From contig JACVTC010000043.1 in the NCBI GenBank assembly GCA_016946835.1, positions 657,501 through 721,500 of the forward strand: a DNA stretch of 64,000 nt. Direction: 5' to 3'. The DNA is from Neocallimastix lanati (nom. inval.). Taxonomy: Eukaryota; Neocallimastigomycota; Neocallimastigomycetes; Neocallimastigales; Neocallimastigaceae. The number at the start of each line of letters is the position of its first letter. Position 1 is the stretch's first letter. A program made the position numbers and the translations under genes. The notes under the pieces are model-generated. The model did not search any database, was not told the DNA's origin, and saw only the letters and a list, made by a program, of their open reading frames with translations. This document shows, one piece after another, positions 14,787 to 27,442 of this stretch.

Positions 14787-14832
14787 TTATTTTCTTAGTA
14801 CGTCATACTTGTATGAAGTATTAAGAAAATAA
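14787..14832. repeat. Near-perfect 46-nt palindrome / hairpin
   Basis: The outer arms 14787-14801 and 14818-14832 pair with one mismatch. After a single opposed mismatch, an inner 6-bp stem (14803-14808 with 14111-equivalent positions 14811-14816) closes on a 2-nt loop. It contains more G and C than its surroundings. It could be a hairpin RNA, a terminator-like structure or a replication product. Confidence 0.7.
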
Positions 14833-15190
14833 CATCTACATAGCAAAAAGAAAAAAAAATAAAATAAAAGAATTTCTGAAAATGAATAATAAAATAATTT
14901 TAATTTTAATTTTATTATTATTTTTTTTATTATACTTTTTTATTAATTTTTTTTATGCAATGGTTTATATTACATCTATAGCATTATATATATTAATTTA
15001 AATAGAAATAAAAAAAAGAAAATAATAATAATAATAATAATAATAATCATATTTATTAAAGAATGTACTTTTAATTAATTTATTAACCTATAAATATATA
15101 TATTTATTTATGTATTTAAATTTATCTAATATAAATTAATTATATTTAATTTAGATTAGATAATTTAAACTTAAAAAAAAAAAAAAAAAA

Positions 15191-15733
15191 GAAAAAACTG
15201 TTTAATTACTGTTGAGTACTGAAATTTCCTTTATTAAATTAATTTAGGAAAGAAACTTTTTTACTTTATATTTTTTATTTTTTTTTTTTAAAAAAAAAAA
15301 TAAAGATTAGATATAATAATGATTTATAGTATATATAATATAATATCTTATAATAATGTAATGAAAATGAATGGTGTGTGAATTATTTTTATTTTATATA
15401 TTAACTTTTTAAATGATATATTTAAATTGAAGACTTTTTTTTTAAATTAATGTAATGATAATAATAATAAAAAAAAAAAAAGAAAAAGCTATGAATTAAT
15501 GCAATAATAATAATCATAAAAGAAAAAACTATTTAATTACTGTTGAATATTGAAATTTCCTTTAGTACATAAATTAAACCAATTTAGGAAAGAAGCTTTT
15601 TTTTTTTAAAAAAAAAATAAAGAATAAAATTAAATATTTTTACTGATACCAATAAATTGAAATATAATAATGATTTGTTATATATAAATATAATATAATA
15701 TAATATCCTATAATAATGTAATGAAAATGAATG
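15191..15733. repeat. Imperfect direct duplication of about 200 bp
   Basis: Copy 1 is 15191-15373 and copy 2 is 15521-15733. Both begin at AGAAAAAACT, share TTTAATTACTGTTGA, contain a TTTCCT...AGGAAA stem, and end at ATGTAATGAAAATGAATG. Copy 2 carries internal insertions. The function is unknown. It could be two copies of a short non-autonomous element. Confidence 0.7.
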
Positions 15734-16193
15734 ATATCTATTATATTATTATTTTATTTTTTATTTAATTAGTTAATTAATTATGTGTAATATATATTAT
15801 ATTCATTATATTAACGATCAATTAATTAATTGATTGAATAATTTTAAATTTAAGTAGTTATTGGTAATGGTCTAATTTCATTGAAGACTTTTTTTTTTTT
15901 TTTTTCAATTAATATAAAAATAACATAAATAAGATAAATTCGAGTTTACATAGTATAATATTCAAACCTTTATTATCATTATTATTATTATTAATTAATT
16001 TTTTTTTTTTTTTTTTATTTATATTTACCTTCTCATTTTATTTCCTTTTTAAGAAAATAGTATAATAAAATAGTATTAATATATATATTTCTTTTTTAGC
16101 AATAATTAAAAAAAATACGATTAATGAATGAAATAAAAGACATTTTTAATAAGAAATTCATGATATTGCTATTATTATTACATAATTTTATTT

Positions 16194-16224
<31 letters not shown>

Positions 16225-17394
16225 ATGGTTAATTCATAAAAATGTATATAAATTGAATTATGCCAATTTTTTTAGCTTTATTTTTTTTTAAAAAAAATTT
16301 TTTTATTGAAAATTATAATTAATAAAATTAACTTTTTCTCCTTATTATTAGTTTTTTTTTTTTTTTTTTGATCGATGTTCATAAATGAACTAATAAATAG
16401 TATATTTATCTGAACTTTCATCAATAATACATAATACATATAAAAAATATTAATATATAAAATAATTAATTACATAATAAATATGATATTATGATATATT
16501 TAAAAAAAATTATTTTTTTTATTAAAACTTCTGTAAAATAAGAATATATATATTCTTTAAAAAAAAAAAAAAAAAAAAAAAAACAACTACTAACTATATT
16601 AATTTAAAATAAAATAAGGAAAAAAAAATCAAAAATTAATAATAGAAAAATTGAAAATTATTTTTTTTATTTCTTTTTTACTATAAATAGAAAAGAAAAA
16701 ATTAAAATGTATCATCCATTTAATAAGGGTTTTTTTTTTATTTTTATTTTTATTTTTTTTTTTAAATTTTTAAATAGATGAATGAATGAATGAATAAATT
16801 TTATTATTTAAGAAATAAGTAAAGTAAATGAATAAATATATTGTAAATGAATATATAATAAATAAATAAATAAAAATGAAATATATTTATTTAGTTATTA
16901 TTTTTTTTAAATAACCATAAAAAAGTGTACCATAGGAAGTCTTAAAAGTAAAATATGTATTCATAATTATTCATCAATAGATTTAAGGAAAGATAATAAA
17001 TTAAGTTTAAATAATAAAAAATTTTTATAAAAGAGAAAAAAAATACATTCTAAAAAAAATTATATATATATAAATATTTTTTTTTATTATATATAAATAT
17101 AAATAATTTTTTTATATTTTTTTTTTATAATTATTTTATTATAATTATCATTTAAATATATTTTTTATTTTTTTTTTAAAAAAAAATTTTTTTAATTTTA
17201 ATTTTTATTATTATTAATTAAAAAAATATTTAATATATCCTTTTTAATATATCCTTTTTAATACATAATTAAAATATTTAATGTTAAAATATTTGATTAA
17301 AATTATAATATATAATATATATATTATATATTAAATAATACAATTTTAAATATTATTTTAAATAAAGTTTTAATTAAATTAGTGATAATAATGA

Positions 17395-17560
17395 AGTTTG
17401 CTATTCTGACGGTGTAAACGCAAACTAACAAAGAGTCTTAACGCTGAAAATGTAGTAAGACAAGCTAACAGGGGTTACTGCTTCTGAAGGAGAAGATCGC
17501 AATTTCTTTCAGATAGTCAATTCAAACTCTAATCCAGAATAAGAATTCCTTTTAAAACAA
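17395..17560 (+). mobile_element. LINE 3'-end relic, copy 1
   Basis: This segment is much less AT-rich than its surroundings. On the opposite strand it is clearly similar to 39000-39146, so the two are inverted copies of one dispersed repeat. Shared blocks include TTCTGAAGGAGAAGA and CCRGAATAAGAATT. In one frame both copies end in a related peptide containing SEGED-NFFQ followed by a stop, and both carry YSDG upstream. The second copy carries a poly(A) tail immediately after the shared terminus, which identifies the sequence as the 3' end of a non-LTR retrotransposon. Copy 1 has no poly(A) and is frameshifted and stop-laden. Confidence 0.6.
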
Positions 17561-17743
17561 AGATCTTATAATCATAAGGTGAGGTTGGTTGCATATGAAC
17601 TTTTTTTTTTTTTTTTTTTTTTAATTTATTTATACACTTTATTTTGAATATTACATTTTTTATTTCACATTATTATTTTAAATATTATTATGCTCTAATT
17701 AGACAAATAATATTTATTTTTTTTATTAATTCTGTTTTCTTTT

Positions 17744-17781
<38 letters not shown>

Positions 17782-17943
17782 AAAAAATATTCATGTAATT
17801 AATAAATTAATAAATAAATAAACTTTAAAGTTCATAATAACTGAGACTGTAAAAAAAAATTAAGTCACTATCATAATTATGAATATCTATTTCTAATTTT
17901 TCATTTGGTGTTATACCAAGATCGATCTGTAGAAGTTTAGAAA

Positions 17944-18032
17944 TTTGATTAAAACAAAAATAAAAATGAAATGAAATCAATAAATTAAATTTTTACTGAT
18001 TTCATTTCATTTTTATTTCTGTTTTAATCAAA
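17944..18032. repeat. 36-bp hairpin with 17-nt loop
   Basis: The arms 17944-17979 and 17997-18032 are complementary over 36 bases with one mismatch. They enclose a 17-nt AT loop. It lies between LINE fragments. Confidence 0.85.
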
Positions 18033-18154
18033 GTTTTTTTTTTTTTTATTTTACTTTATGTTTTTATCATGAAGGATCTTGGAAATATTTATTTACTATT
18101 TTTTTTACAAACTTTTTTATTTCTTTTATCTTTTGTTTATTATTATTATTTTTA

Positions 18155-18193
<39 letters not shown>

Positions 18194-18289
18194 CTATATA
18201 TTTTTATATTTAATATTTTTTATATATGTTTTATATTTATTATTATTATTATTTTTTTTTTTTTTTTTACTTTCAACTCTATATAATTC

Positions 18290-18630
18290 AAATTTTCACC
18301 GTGGCATCCGCCATTACGGATGTGTATTCAACAAATTCTACATGATATTTATTCATAAACTCAAAAATTGGTCAGTTAAAAAATTTTACAATTGTATCAA
18401 TAATTTTTCTAGTTCTTTTTTTAATATCATCTTTTCAATAGTTAGATAATTTTCACCATGATATGGTTCTTATTTTATTATTAAAGTAAATGCTCTCAAT
18501 AGTAATACCTTTAAACAATTCTATTATTTGTTAAATGATGGTCTTCGTTTCTCTGTTAAAATTAACTAGAAAGAACGTAAAGGCTATTCTAATTCTTATG
18601 ACTGCAAATCCAATTATAATAAAGTTAAAA

Positions 18631-18664
<34 letters not shown>

Positions 18665-18968
18665 AATCAAAAGAAAAATTAAATCCTTTTTTTGGTATTC
18701 CCAGAGATTTCTATTCATGTCGTCTTTATTCTAGCTCTTCTTTCTTCAATTTATGCTCTAGCTGGAATATAAATGGTTGAAATTCTGAAAAAGTGAGATG
18801 GTGTTATGTATTTAAATTCAGTATTTAAAGCCTGTATGTATATGCCTTCAGGAAATTGGTAATAATAAGTTCCTCTCAAAAGGGAACTCTCTTTCTATTT
18901 TTTTTTTTTTGGTTGGGATTCTGTTTTTCTTCGTGATAATTCCAAAATCCAGAAAATCGTCATAAGAA
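18290..18968 (+). pseudogene. LINE ORF2 relic: N-terminal half of APE-type endonuclease
   Basis: Translated with frameshifts, the region contains SSWNINGW (first conserved block of apurinic/apyrimidinic-type endonucleases, about 18745-18778) and, about 75 bases later, ICLQE (the second block, with the metal-binding Glu, about 18833-18850). A Lys-rich stretch encoded by a poly(A) run precedes it. Several frameshifts and internal homopolymers break the frame, so it is dead. After about 18960 the LINE sequence stops abruptly and minus-strand sequence of another gene begins. The remaining endonuclease blocks resume on the plus strand at about 20095. The family assignment rests on motif order. Confidence 0.65.
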
Positions 18969-18974
18969 GTTTGC

Positions 18975-20090
18975 TTATTTCAAATTAGTTAGAAAAGAGT
19001 TACCATAAGTATAACCTTTAATTTTAGTATCCGAAGTTGATTCTTTATTGACCCACCCGGTTTCTTTATTGAATGAATTCGAAAACATTTTCGATGTAAA
19101 ATCGGAAACTAAGTGTTCTTTACTAGATGTTTCAGAATGTCCAGTAGTGTAAGAATCTGAATAACCATTAGACTTTGCCCATTCATCACTAGCACCAGAA
19201 GTATTAGTGTTACTCTCTGACCAATCTTGTGCTATACTATGAGAACTTCCTTTAGTACTGCACTGAGTTGACGTATTAGATGATGATCTGGTACCAGCTA
19301 AAGCGAATTGATATTGTTGATTTAATTGATCCATAGCTGAATTTTCTTCTTATCTTATAGAAATTCTATGTAATCTACTTTGATCTGCTATACCAGCTCC
19401 ATTAGTTCCAGCTGAAAACATTTCAATACCCATTAGATAACACTGGAACAATATCACATTTATTAAGTTTATGAGGATTATCTTCAGCAGCAGTAGGAGT
19501 AGTATATTCTCATTTAGAGTTTTTTTAATTCACATAATTTACGATTTAAAATGGGACCCTTTCCATACACAGAAGCACAAATATTATCAAAGACATTACC
19601 TCCAGTAGTAATATCAACTATAGGATATATATAATTATCATATATAACAGACATTGATTTTTCAAATTTACTTGGATTAACAATATCACCATCGAATATT
19701 TCAGGGATTTATGATAAGATTTTATTCTATCATTATTAGATATACTAACCGTATTTTGAATATCCTCTGTGTAAACAATAGTACATGAAATAACTGATCC
19801 CAGTTCACGAGTGATACTTGCATAGTCTTCAAATTTTCATTTTCCTTCTTTAACTAAATTTTTATATAATGATTTATCTGCTTCATAATGGCATTCCCAT
19901 TGTAGTAATATAATTAATTTTGTCTTCATCAATATCTTTAATTTTAATTAATACTGAATTTTTAATAGTTAATGAAAGACTTTTCATACCATTTCCTATA
20001 AATTTTTCATATAATTTTTAATTTCCTTTTTATATTTCTCTTTAGTACGAGTTCTATAAATAGGCAATTCTTTTTTATTATCTTCATTAT
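18975..20090 (-). pseudogene. Broken secreted-protein-like gene fragment, Ser/Thr/Asn-rich C-terminus
   Basis: The clearest stretch is an open frame of 119 codons from 19334 to the stop at 18975 (MDQLNQQYQF...), rich in Ser, Thr, Asn and Gly and lacking long hydrophobic segments. Upstream on the same strand, to about 20090, recognisable peptide segments continue in shifting frames, for example YDNYIYPIVDITTGGNVFDN at about 19580-19645 and KLNKCDIVPVLSNG at about 19425-19470. The composition resembles extracellular low-complexity regions. It sits inside a split LINE endonuclease and in the same orientation as the dockerin-bearing fragment at 20972-22180, so both may derive from one gene. The identity of the original protein is unknown. 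Confidence 0.5.
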
Positions 20091-20094
20091 TAAG

Positions 20095-20540
20095 CTCGTT
20101 TAAATGCTTTCTTTGAAATGGAAAAATGGTTAAGTAGTTATAATAAGGAAAATTCACCTGCTGTTCTTTTAGGCAATTTTAATATGCCCTTTGAAAAAAC
20201 TTAAAAAGTATATTATCAAAAATTTTCCTGACTGGACTGCTGCTAATCTTATTGGCAGTAGTACTATTTATTCTAAAGGTTCCAAATTTTCTTGCATCGA
20301 CCCATATTGTCTACAATAAAGCTATGATTCCTCGTGTACATTTATCTTCTGCTTGCTCATTTGCTAATGATATTTCTGATCATTATCCTGTCTTCTTATC
20401 TTGCAATAAGAATCTTTCAGATGGTTATAATAAACCTTAGAAAACTTTTAAATGGTCTAAACATATTTGTAATACTTTGAATACAAATATACCGTCTCAT
20501 AATTATTTTTCTATTTTACTATTTTAGTAAGTAATCTTGA
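20095..20540 (+). pseudogene. LINE ORF2 relic: C-terminal half of APE-type endonuclease
   Basis: Frameshifted translation gives the remaining endonuclease blocks in order: AVLLGNFNMPFE (equivalent of the LLGDFN block, about 20155-20190), FSCID (about 20290-20305) and SDHYPVFL (about 20375-20400, containing the catalytic Asp-His). The order and spacing match the C-terminal half of the domain started at 18745. About 100 residues expected between the halves are missing and replaced by about 1.1 kb of foreign minus-strand sequence. Several stops are present. Past 20540 the sequence decays into ATT repeats. Confidence 0.65.
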
Positions 20541-20578
20541 ATCCAAATTTGAATAATAATAATAATCATTACTATTAC

Positions 20579-20673
<95 letters not shown>

Positions 20674-20971
20674 TTATTGATGAATAGGTTTAATATTATT
20701 ATTCATATTTGTAAAAATCAAAACTATTCTTCACCAAGAGTCATATTATCTGTTTTACTTCACAACTTCTGATATTACTACAACCGAACATTCCAATATC
20801 CACAATAACCAACTATATAGATAAATATTATTTAATAGTACAGATCATGGAGATTATCTCTTTCCATTTGCAGTGATAATTCATGTAGAGTTTTGAAATC
20901 TCGATGAAATAATCATACTATTTTATCAATTATTTTATTCTGAAATATATATATATATATATTAGCTTAAT
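20541..20971. other. ATT microsatellite and unassigned spacer
   Basis: An imperfect (ATT)n run occupies about 20560-20675. The following 300 bases have some G/C content but no open frame I can assign. They might be further LINE relic. Confidence 0.6.
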
Positions 20972-22180
20972 TTATTTGCTGAAATTTTGTTTAGTTGGAG
21001 TAAATGTGGCTATAGTGGTTTCAGAATCGAGTATACCACCCCATTCATTTTTTTCAATACCCCATTGACCATACTTATTGGTAGTAGCAACAGTGATCTC
21101 TAGGTCAGAGCAACATGAATTACCTAAAGCTTCAGAGAAGCAGATTGTGACTGGAATTGGATTATGATCCCAGATGAAGAACTTTTCTTTTCATCATCAT
21201 TTTTAGCACAATCGTTAAAGTTTATTTTTATTTTATTACTTTTACATATCATTCACATCTATGAAGCCAGTACGTTTATCTAGGGAACCAATTAATTTAA
21301 AGGAACCATCATTGTGTGGTGTTAATTTGGCTTGGTCATCGCATTTGCTTAATTCAAGTGAGCCTGTATCAACATTAGAAACATCCAAATAATAATCAGG
21401 TTGAGCCATAGAATAAATGTAACTTTTACGAGAAGGTAATACCATCTACTTGGAATAATCAGAAACATCACATGGTTTAATTGTAATTGGATTATTTGGT
21501 TCTTGTGGTGTATATAAATACATGATAGTAAAAGCATGATATAACTAGTATACAATGTATCCAGGGGTGACAGTAGCTGTAGGTGTAGCAATTAATGTGG
21601 ATGTTGGAGTAAAAGTTGTTGTAGGTTTAGAAGTAATTGGTTTAAACTCTCCAAAAACTTGGGATAAGGTTGTTTCTAACAGCTTCATAGATAGAATCGA
21701 CAATTTTCCATTCAAACTTTCAATATACTACTCAGAGTATTCACTTTTACTTGTTTTCAAAATTTAAAGTGCTAGCATCTAAACAGTAATCGCTAGAATC
21801 AACATTATTATTAATACAGATGTATTTGTTATCGACTATTTTGAAATAGATGTGGTAATTAATTTGATTATCTTCATTATAACATTCAGTTTTTCTTACA
21901 CTTTGGGAATTCATAGCATACAAACATTTACTAGTAGCATCTAGCACAATTTGTTCATCTTTATATGTCCATTCACTATGATTACAATCATCTATCAAAA
22001 CTATAGTTTCTTCTAAATATGGATTAGTTATAGCACATCCTTGATTTTTTTTTTAAATTTTTAATACGGATACCAGTATCGTATGTAATATTACATATCA
22101 TTCACCATCTTCAAAACTCCAAGAATGAATCACATCAAAAATTAAATTCTGAAAGGATGGTTCATAAAAAATAATTTTCA
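20972..22180 (-). pseudogene. Broken gene with fungal dockerin (CBM10-like) domain and T/P-rich linker
   Basis: Reading the minus strand from about 22180 downwards, the pieces appear in shifting frames. First is an 83-codon frame (21998-21747) with paired cysteines and a beta-trefoil or repeat look. Next is a Thr/Pro-rich linker (about 21675-21555) typical of secreted fungal enzymes. Then comes a 67-codon frame (21445-21242). Last, at 21142-21032, is a 37-residue unit with CFSEALGNSCC at one end and GQWGIEKNEWGGI at the other, followed by a stop at 20972-20974. That last unit fits the fungal dockerin/CBM10 pattern: C...LG..CC, then a W-G-E segment and a final WCGI. Here the last Cys is replaced by Gly. 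Dockerins bind cellulosomal scaffoldins outside the cell. Frameshifts and stops make it a pseudogene. The catalytic or parent module is not recognised. Confidence 0.6.
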
Positions 22181-22429
22181 TAGAAAAAAAAAATTGAAAG
22201 TAAAATAAAATAAATAAATAAAAAAAATAGTAGTAATAATAACAAAATTAATAATAATAAGTAAAAAGTAAGAAACCGCTACTTAAAGAAGATGAATAAA
22301 TAATATAAAAGAATTGTATTGGGCCATTTAAGGAAAAAAAATAAATTGATAAGGTGGGATAGTTGATATTGATATTGATCCTTAAAGTAGTTGAAGGAAA
22401 ACTTTATACTAAGAGAAGAATTGAAACAA

Positions 22430-22560
22430 AAAAAATATATATATTTATAATATATAAAATAAATTAATATAATTTCTTAAAAAGAAAAAAAAAACAAAAA
22501 AAAAATATATATTTATAATATATAAAATAAATTAATATAATTTCTTAAAAAGAAAAAAAT
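22430..22560. repeat. Tandem duplication of about 69 bp
   Basis: Two adjacent copies of a unit containing TATATTTATAATATATAAAA and ending in TTTCTTAAAAAG. Confidence 0.8.
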
Positions 22561-22726
22561 ATATTAATAACAGACAATATCTTTGTATTATTATTATTAT
22601 TAATATTATTAGTAATACTATCAAAAGTTCTATTAAAAACTCTTATAAATAAATATTATTTAAATTATTCTTTAATTTATACATAACAACCACATTAACT
22701 ACGATAATAATAATAATTATAGTAAT

Positions 22727-23158
22727 AATTATAGTAATAATAATAGTAATTATAATAATAATAATTATAGTAATAATAATAGTAATTATAATAATAATAA
22801 TTATAGTAATAATAATAGTAATTATAATAATAATAATTATAGTAATAATAATAGTAATTATAATAATAATAATTATAGTAATAATAATAGTAATTATAAT
22901 AATAATAATTATAGTAATAATAATAGTAATTATAATAATAATAATTATAGTAATAATAATAGTAATTATAATAATAATAATTATAGTAATAATAATAGTA
23001 ATTATAATAATAATAATTATAGTAATAATAATAGTAATTATAATAATAATAATTATAGTAATAATAATAGTAATTATAATAATAATAATTATAGTAATAA
23101 TAATAGTAATTATAATAATAATAATTATAGTAATAATAATAGTAATTATAATAATAAT
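22727..23158. repeat. 36-bp minisatellite, 12 near-identical copies
   Basis: The unit, AATTATAGTAATAATAATAG followed by 16 more AT bases, repeats in perfect phase for about 432 bp. Because 36 is divisible by three, it leaves a long open frame of Ile/Thr on the minus strand (22643-23305). That is a translation artefact and not a gene. Confidence 0.95.
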
Positions 23159-23305
23159 AAAATAATAATAATAATAATAAAAATTATAATTGTTAAGAGT
23201 TAGGAATTTTTGATATATAATTATGTTTTTAATGTATTTTATGATATAAAGAATTACTTTCTCTAAATTAAATGTTTTTATATTAATACATTGTGGCTTA
23301 TTCAT

Positions 23306-24642
23306 TAATTATTTAACATTGAATTTTATTATATTAATCTCATATTCGCATATTGAAACATATTATATTCAAGTAATAATAATAATAATGATAAAGGATA
23401 TAACTAGATTTGTTCTTATTCTTTAATTAACTAGAGAATAAACATATTTGTTTTCTTATTAATTTAATTAAATATTCTGATTATGTTTTATATTTTTATC
23501 TTATGATGTCAATAAAAATTAATAATATGATTTAGTTTAAAAAGTATATTGATAAATTAATAATTTTAAATAAACATTTATGATAAAAATTTATTTAAAC
23601 TAGAATATAACTAATAATTTATTTATATAATTTAATAATACATATTTTTATGTTAACTTATGATTTTAGTTAATAAAATAATTTAGAATGTGCCACATTA
23701 AGTATTTTTATATTTATCATGTTATTATTTTATATCATTTTTTTTTATTATTAAGGATTATCATTTCATTCTTTATCATGATAATAAAGATTTTATCATT
23801 TTTTTTTACATAAACAAATTGATTAATTTTTTTTTTTTTTTTTTGAAATTAAAGATTTTATATAAATTTAAAATATAAACAGCCGCTTTTTTTTTTTTTT
23901 TTTTTTTTTATTTTTTAATTATATTTATTTATCTTTATTTTTTATTTTTTTTTTTTATTAGTATTTTATTATAAACCATAATAAATAAATATTCATATAA
24001 AATAATTATTAATATTTTTTTTTTATTATTAAAAAATAAATAATTAGTATTTCTATTATATATTAAAATAATAAGATATTTATTATATAATATATATATT
24101 GTATATATAATATTAAATAATAATTATAATAATTAAAGTGAATAATAATAAATAATAATAAATATATAATGATATTAATAATGATAAATGATAAAGAATT
24201 TAAAGTAATAACCAAATACAAAATGTATTAAAACCTTGGAAATATTATAGTATATTTGCATTATATTAATTTCCAATATTCAAATTATTTGTATAAATAA
24301 TTGTAGTAATCTTATTAAAGAATATAAAATATATGAAATAGTGAAAAAACTAATTATGGAAAGTAGACTTTTAAGAGAAAGGAGAAAATTCTATAAAAAA
24401 AAAATTAGTTAATAATCTAGAAATTAAAATATTAATAAAAAAAATTTTTTTTGTGTAATTATAAATTAACTAAGTATAATAGATAAAAGTAGAAAAAAAA
24501 TTTTTTTTACTATTATTTTATAAATATTTTTATTCATATAAATGAAATAAATAGTAAAAAAAAAAATTTTTTTCTTATTCAGGTTAAAAAAAGATACTAT
24601 AACAAATATGATTAATAGTTCATTTTAAATAATAATAATCTT
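23306..24642. other. Gene-free AT-rich spacer
   Basis: A/T homopolymers and short AT palindromes only. No coding frame is visible. Confidence 0.7.
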
Positions 24643-25179
<537 letters not shown>

Positions 25180-27404
25180 CTTCATTAATTCTTGGTTATT
25201 GCTAATTTATTATTATATATACTTTTTTATGATACAATTTTATTAATAAGAAAGTTGAATTTTAAGGTTTAATTATTAAATTCATGATACGTTCCATACA
25301 ATCAGTATTAAATTTTAGATTCAATTATTTTGTTATGTGCTGTACTTTGCCACATTTATCATAGCTGTACTACCTACCTTTTATTTTATTTTTCAGTTTA
25401 CTCATTCAAAAAAAAAAAAATTTCTTTTTATTACATATTTATACTAAGATAATAAGTTTTGAATTAGTTTTTATAAACTCTTATTTAAAATTATTATTTA
25501 AATATAATTAAATAATTACATAGTAATAGTATTAATATAATATAATATTTTATTCTTTTTATAACCATATTTTTTTTTTTTTTTCATTTATTAAATAAAA
25601 TTTATTTTTTATAAGATAATAAAGAGTTTGAGAAGATAACATTTAGTTATTGATAAATGGTATAAATGAATACCAGTGAAGTGACTGATTATGATTATAT
25701 ATATATTTAAAGAATAAATTATAATAATTATAATCCTTTATCTAGTTTGGTTTATTATTAACTTATTATTTATATTCAAAAAAAAAATATTTAATTATTT
25801 AATTAATTACATATTAAAATAAAATTATAGTAAAATTAATTATATATTAAGTGAATAATGAATAATAATATAAAACATTAAAAAATAAAAATTAAAATTC
25901 CTTTTTTTTTAAAAAGAAAAAAATTTATTTTTATTATCGTATTCCATATTTGTAATAATAAATATATTGGTAAATACTGCGTGAATATATATAAATATAT
26001 ATAAATATATACAATTCAATAATTTACTTGTATAAAAATATATGAAAAAGAATGTTTATCTATGTAAAAGATAACATTTTCCATAGTTATATCAATCCTT
26101 TTAATTTATATGAATTATAAATAATTTATAATAAATAATATATAAATAATAAGACAATATATATTTTATTTAATATATTTATTTTATAATATATATATTA
26201 CATATATATTAAATATATAATAAAATAAAAGTAATAAATAATAAAATAGCTTTCATATATGAAATTTATTAAATAATAAATACTAATATATTATTCATTA
26301 TATTTTCATTATATATTATATATTAAATTTAAAGTATTATTTTTTATTTATTATAAAATAAACTTTTATTATTTTAATATTAATTAAAAATGGAAAAATT
26401 TTTTTATTTTATTTTATTTTATTTTATTTTATTTAATTTTATTTTATTTTATTTTATTTTATTTTATTTTTTTTTTTTAAACAAAATTTTAAAAAAAAAA
26501 CTACTTTATTTATATATTTTATTATAAGGAATTATTAAATTATGAAATTGTATAAAGGAATAACAACAAAATTAAAAAAAGAGAGAAATAATTCCTTTTT
26601 ATGAATAATAATATATAAATAAAGAAAAGTTATAAAAAATTAATTTATTAAATTTAAAAAAAAAGAGTAATAAAAAATAGTTTTATATATATAAAAATTT
26701 GTTTTTACAAAATATTAAAATATCAAAATATCGATAGAAATATTAACTAATAAAATAAATAAATAAATAAAATAAATAAATAAAATAATATCATAAATAA
26801 CGTAATAAACCAGTAATAATATTTATTCATAAAAATAAATAAGAAAGTAAAAAAAAAAAAAATAAAAAAAAAAAAATAATTAATATTTTTTCATTAAGCA
26901 GTAGGACAAAGAAGTAACAAATACTTTTATACTTATGAATCAATTATTTTAAATCTAATATTAAACTTTATAGTAAAAATAATAATTCTGAAATAAAAAA
27001 TATAATCATTTTAATAATAAGTAAAATAATTTGTATTTAGTATCATCAATATTTTCTTTTTTTTTCTTTTTTGGGCAAAAAAAAAAAAGTATTAAATTAT
27101 TAAATAAACAACAACAACAATAATAATAATAATAATAAAAAGGTTTTTACATGAAGATAAAATTAAGTAAATTATTATATTATTAAATAATTATATTATC
27201 TTATTTAAAATTATTAATCTAAATTTATTAAATAAGGTCATATAAAAAAAAATTGTATATTATTACCATAATTCATAAAATTTATGCATATAATATAATT
27301 TTATTGAATATTATAAATTCTATATTATAGCTTTTAAAATATTTTTTGATAAAGAGTAAATATCAATAATCAAATAAAAGTAAAAATTAAAATAAAATAA
27401 AGTA

Positions 27405-27442
<38 letters not shown>

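Noticed and set aside
18069-18449. 126-codon hydrophobic plus-strand ORF
   Set aside because: Its first two thirds are T-runs and TA repeats. Only the end may be LINE relic, and it is frameshifted.
22727-23158. CRISPR-like array with 36-bp period
   Set aside because: The whole unit repeats with no unique spacers, it is pure A/T plus one G per 18 bases, and the host is eukaryotic.
22643-23305. Open frame of 220 codons made of Ile/Thr
   Set aside because: Produced entirely by the 36-bp minisatellite. There is no coding composition beyond it.
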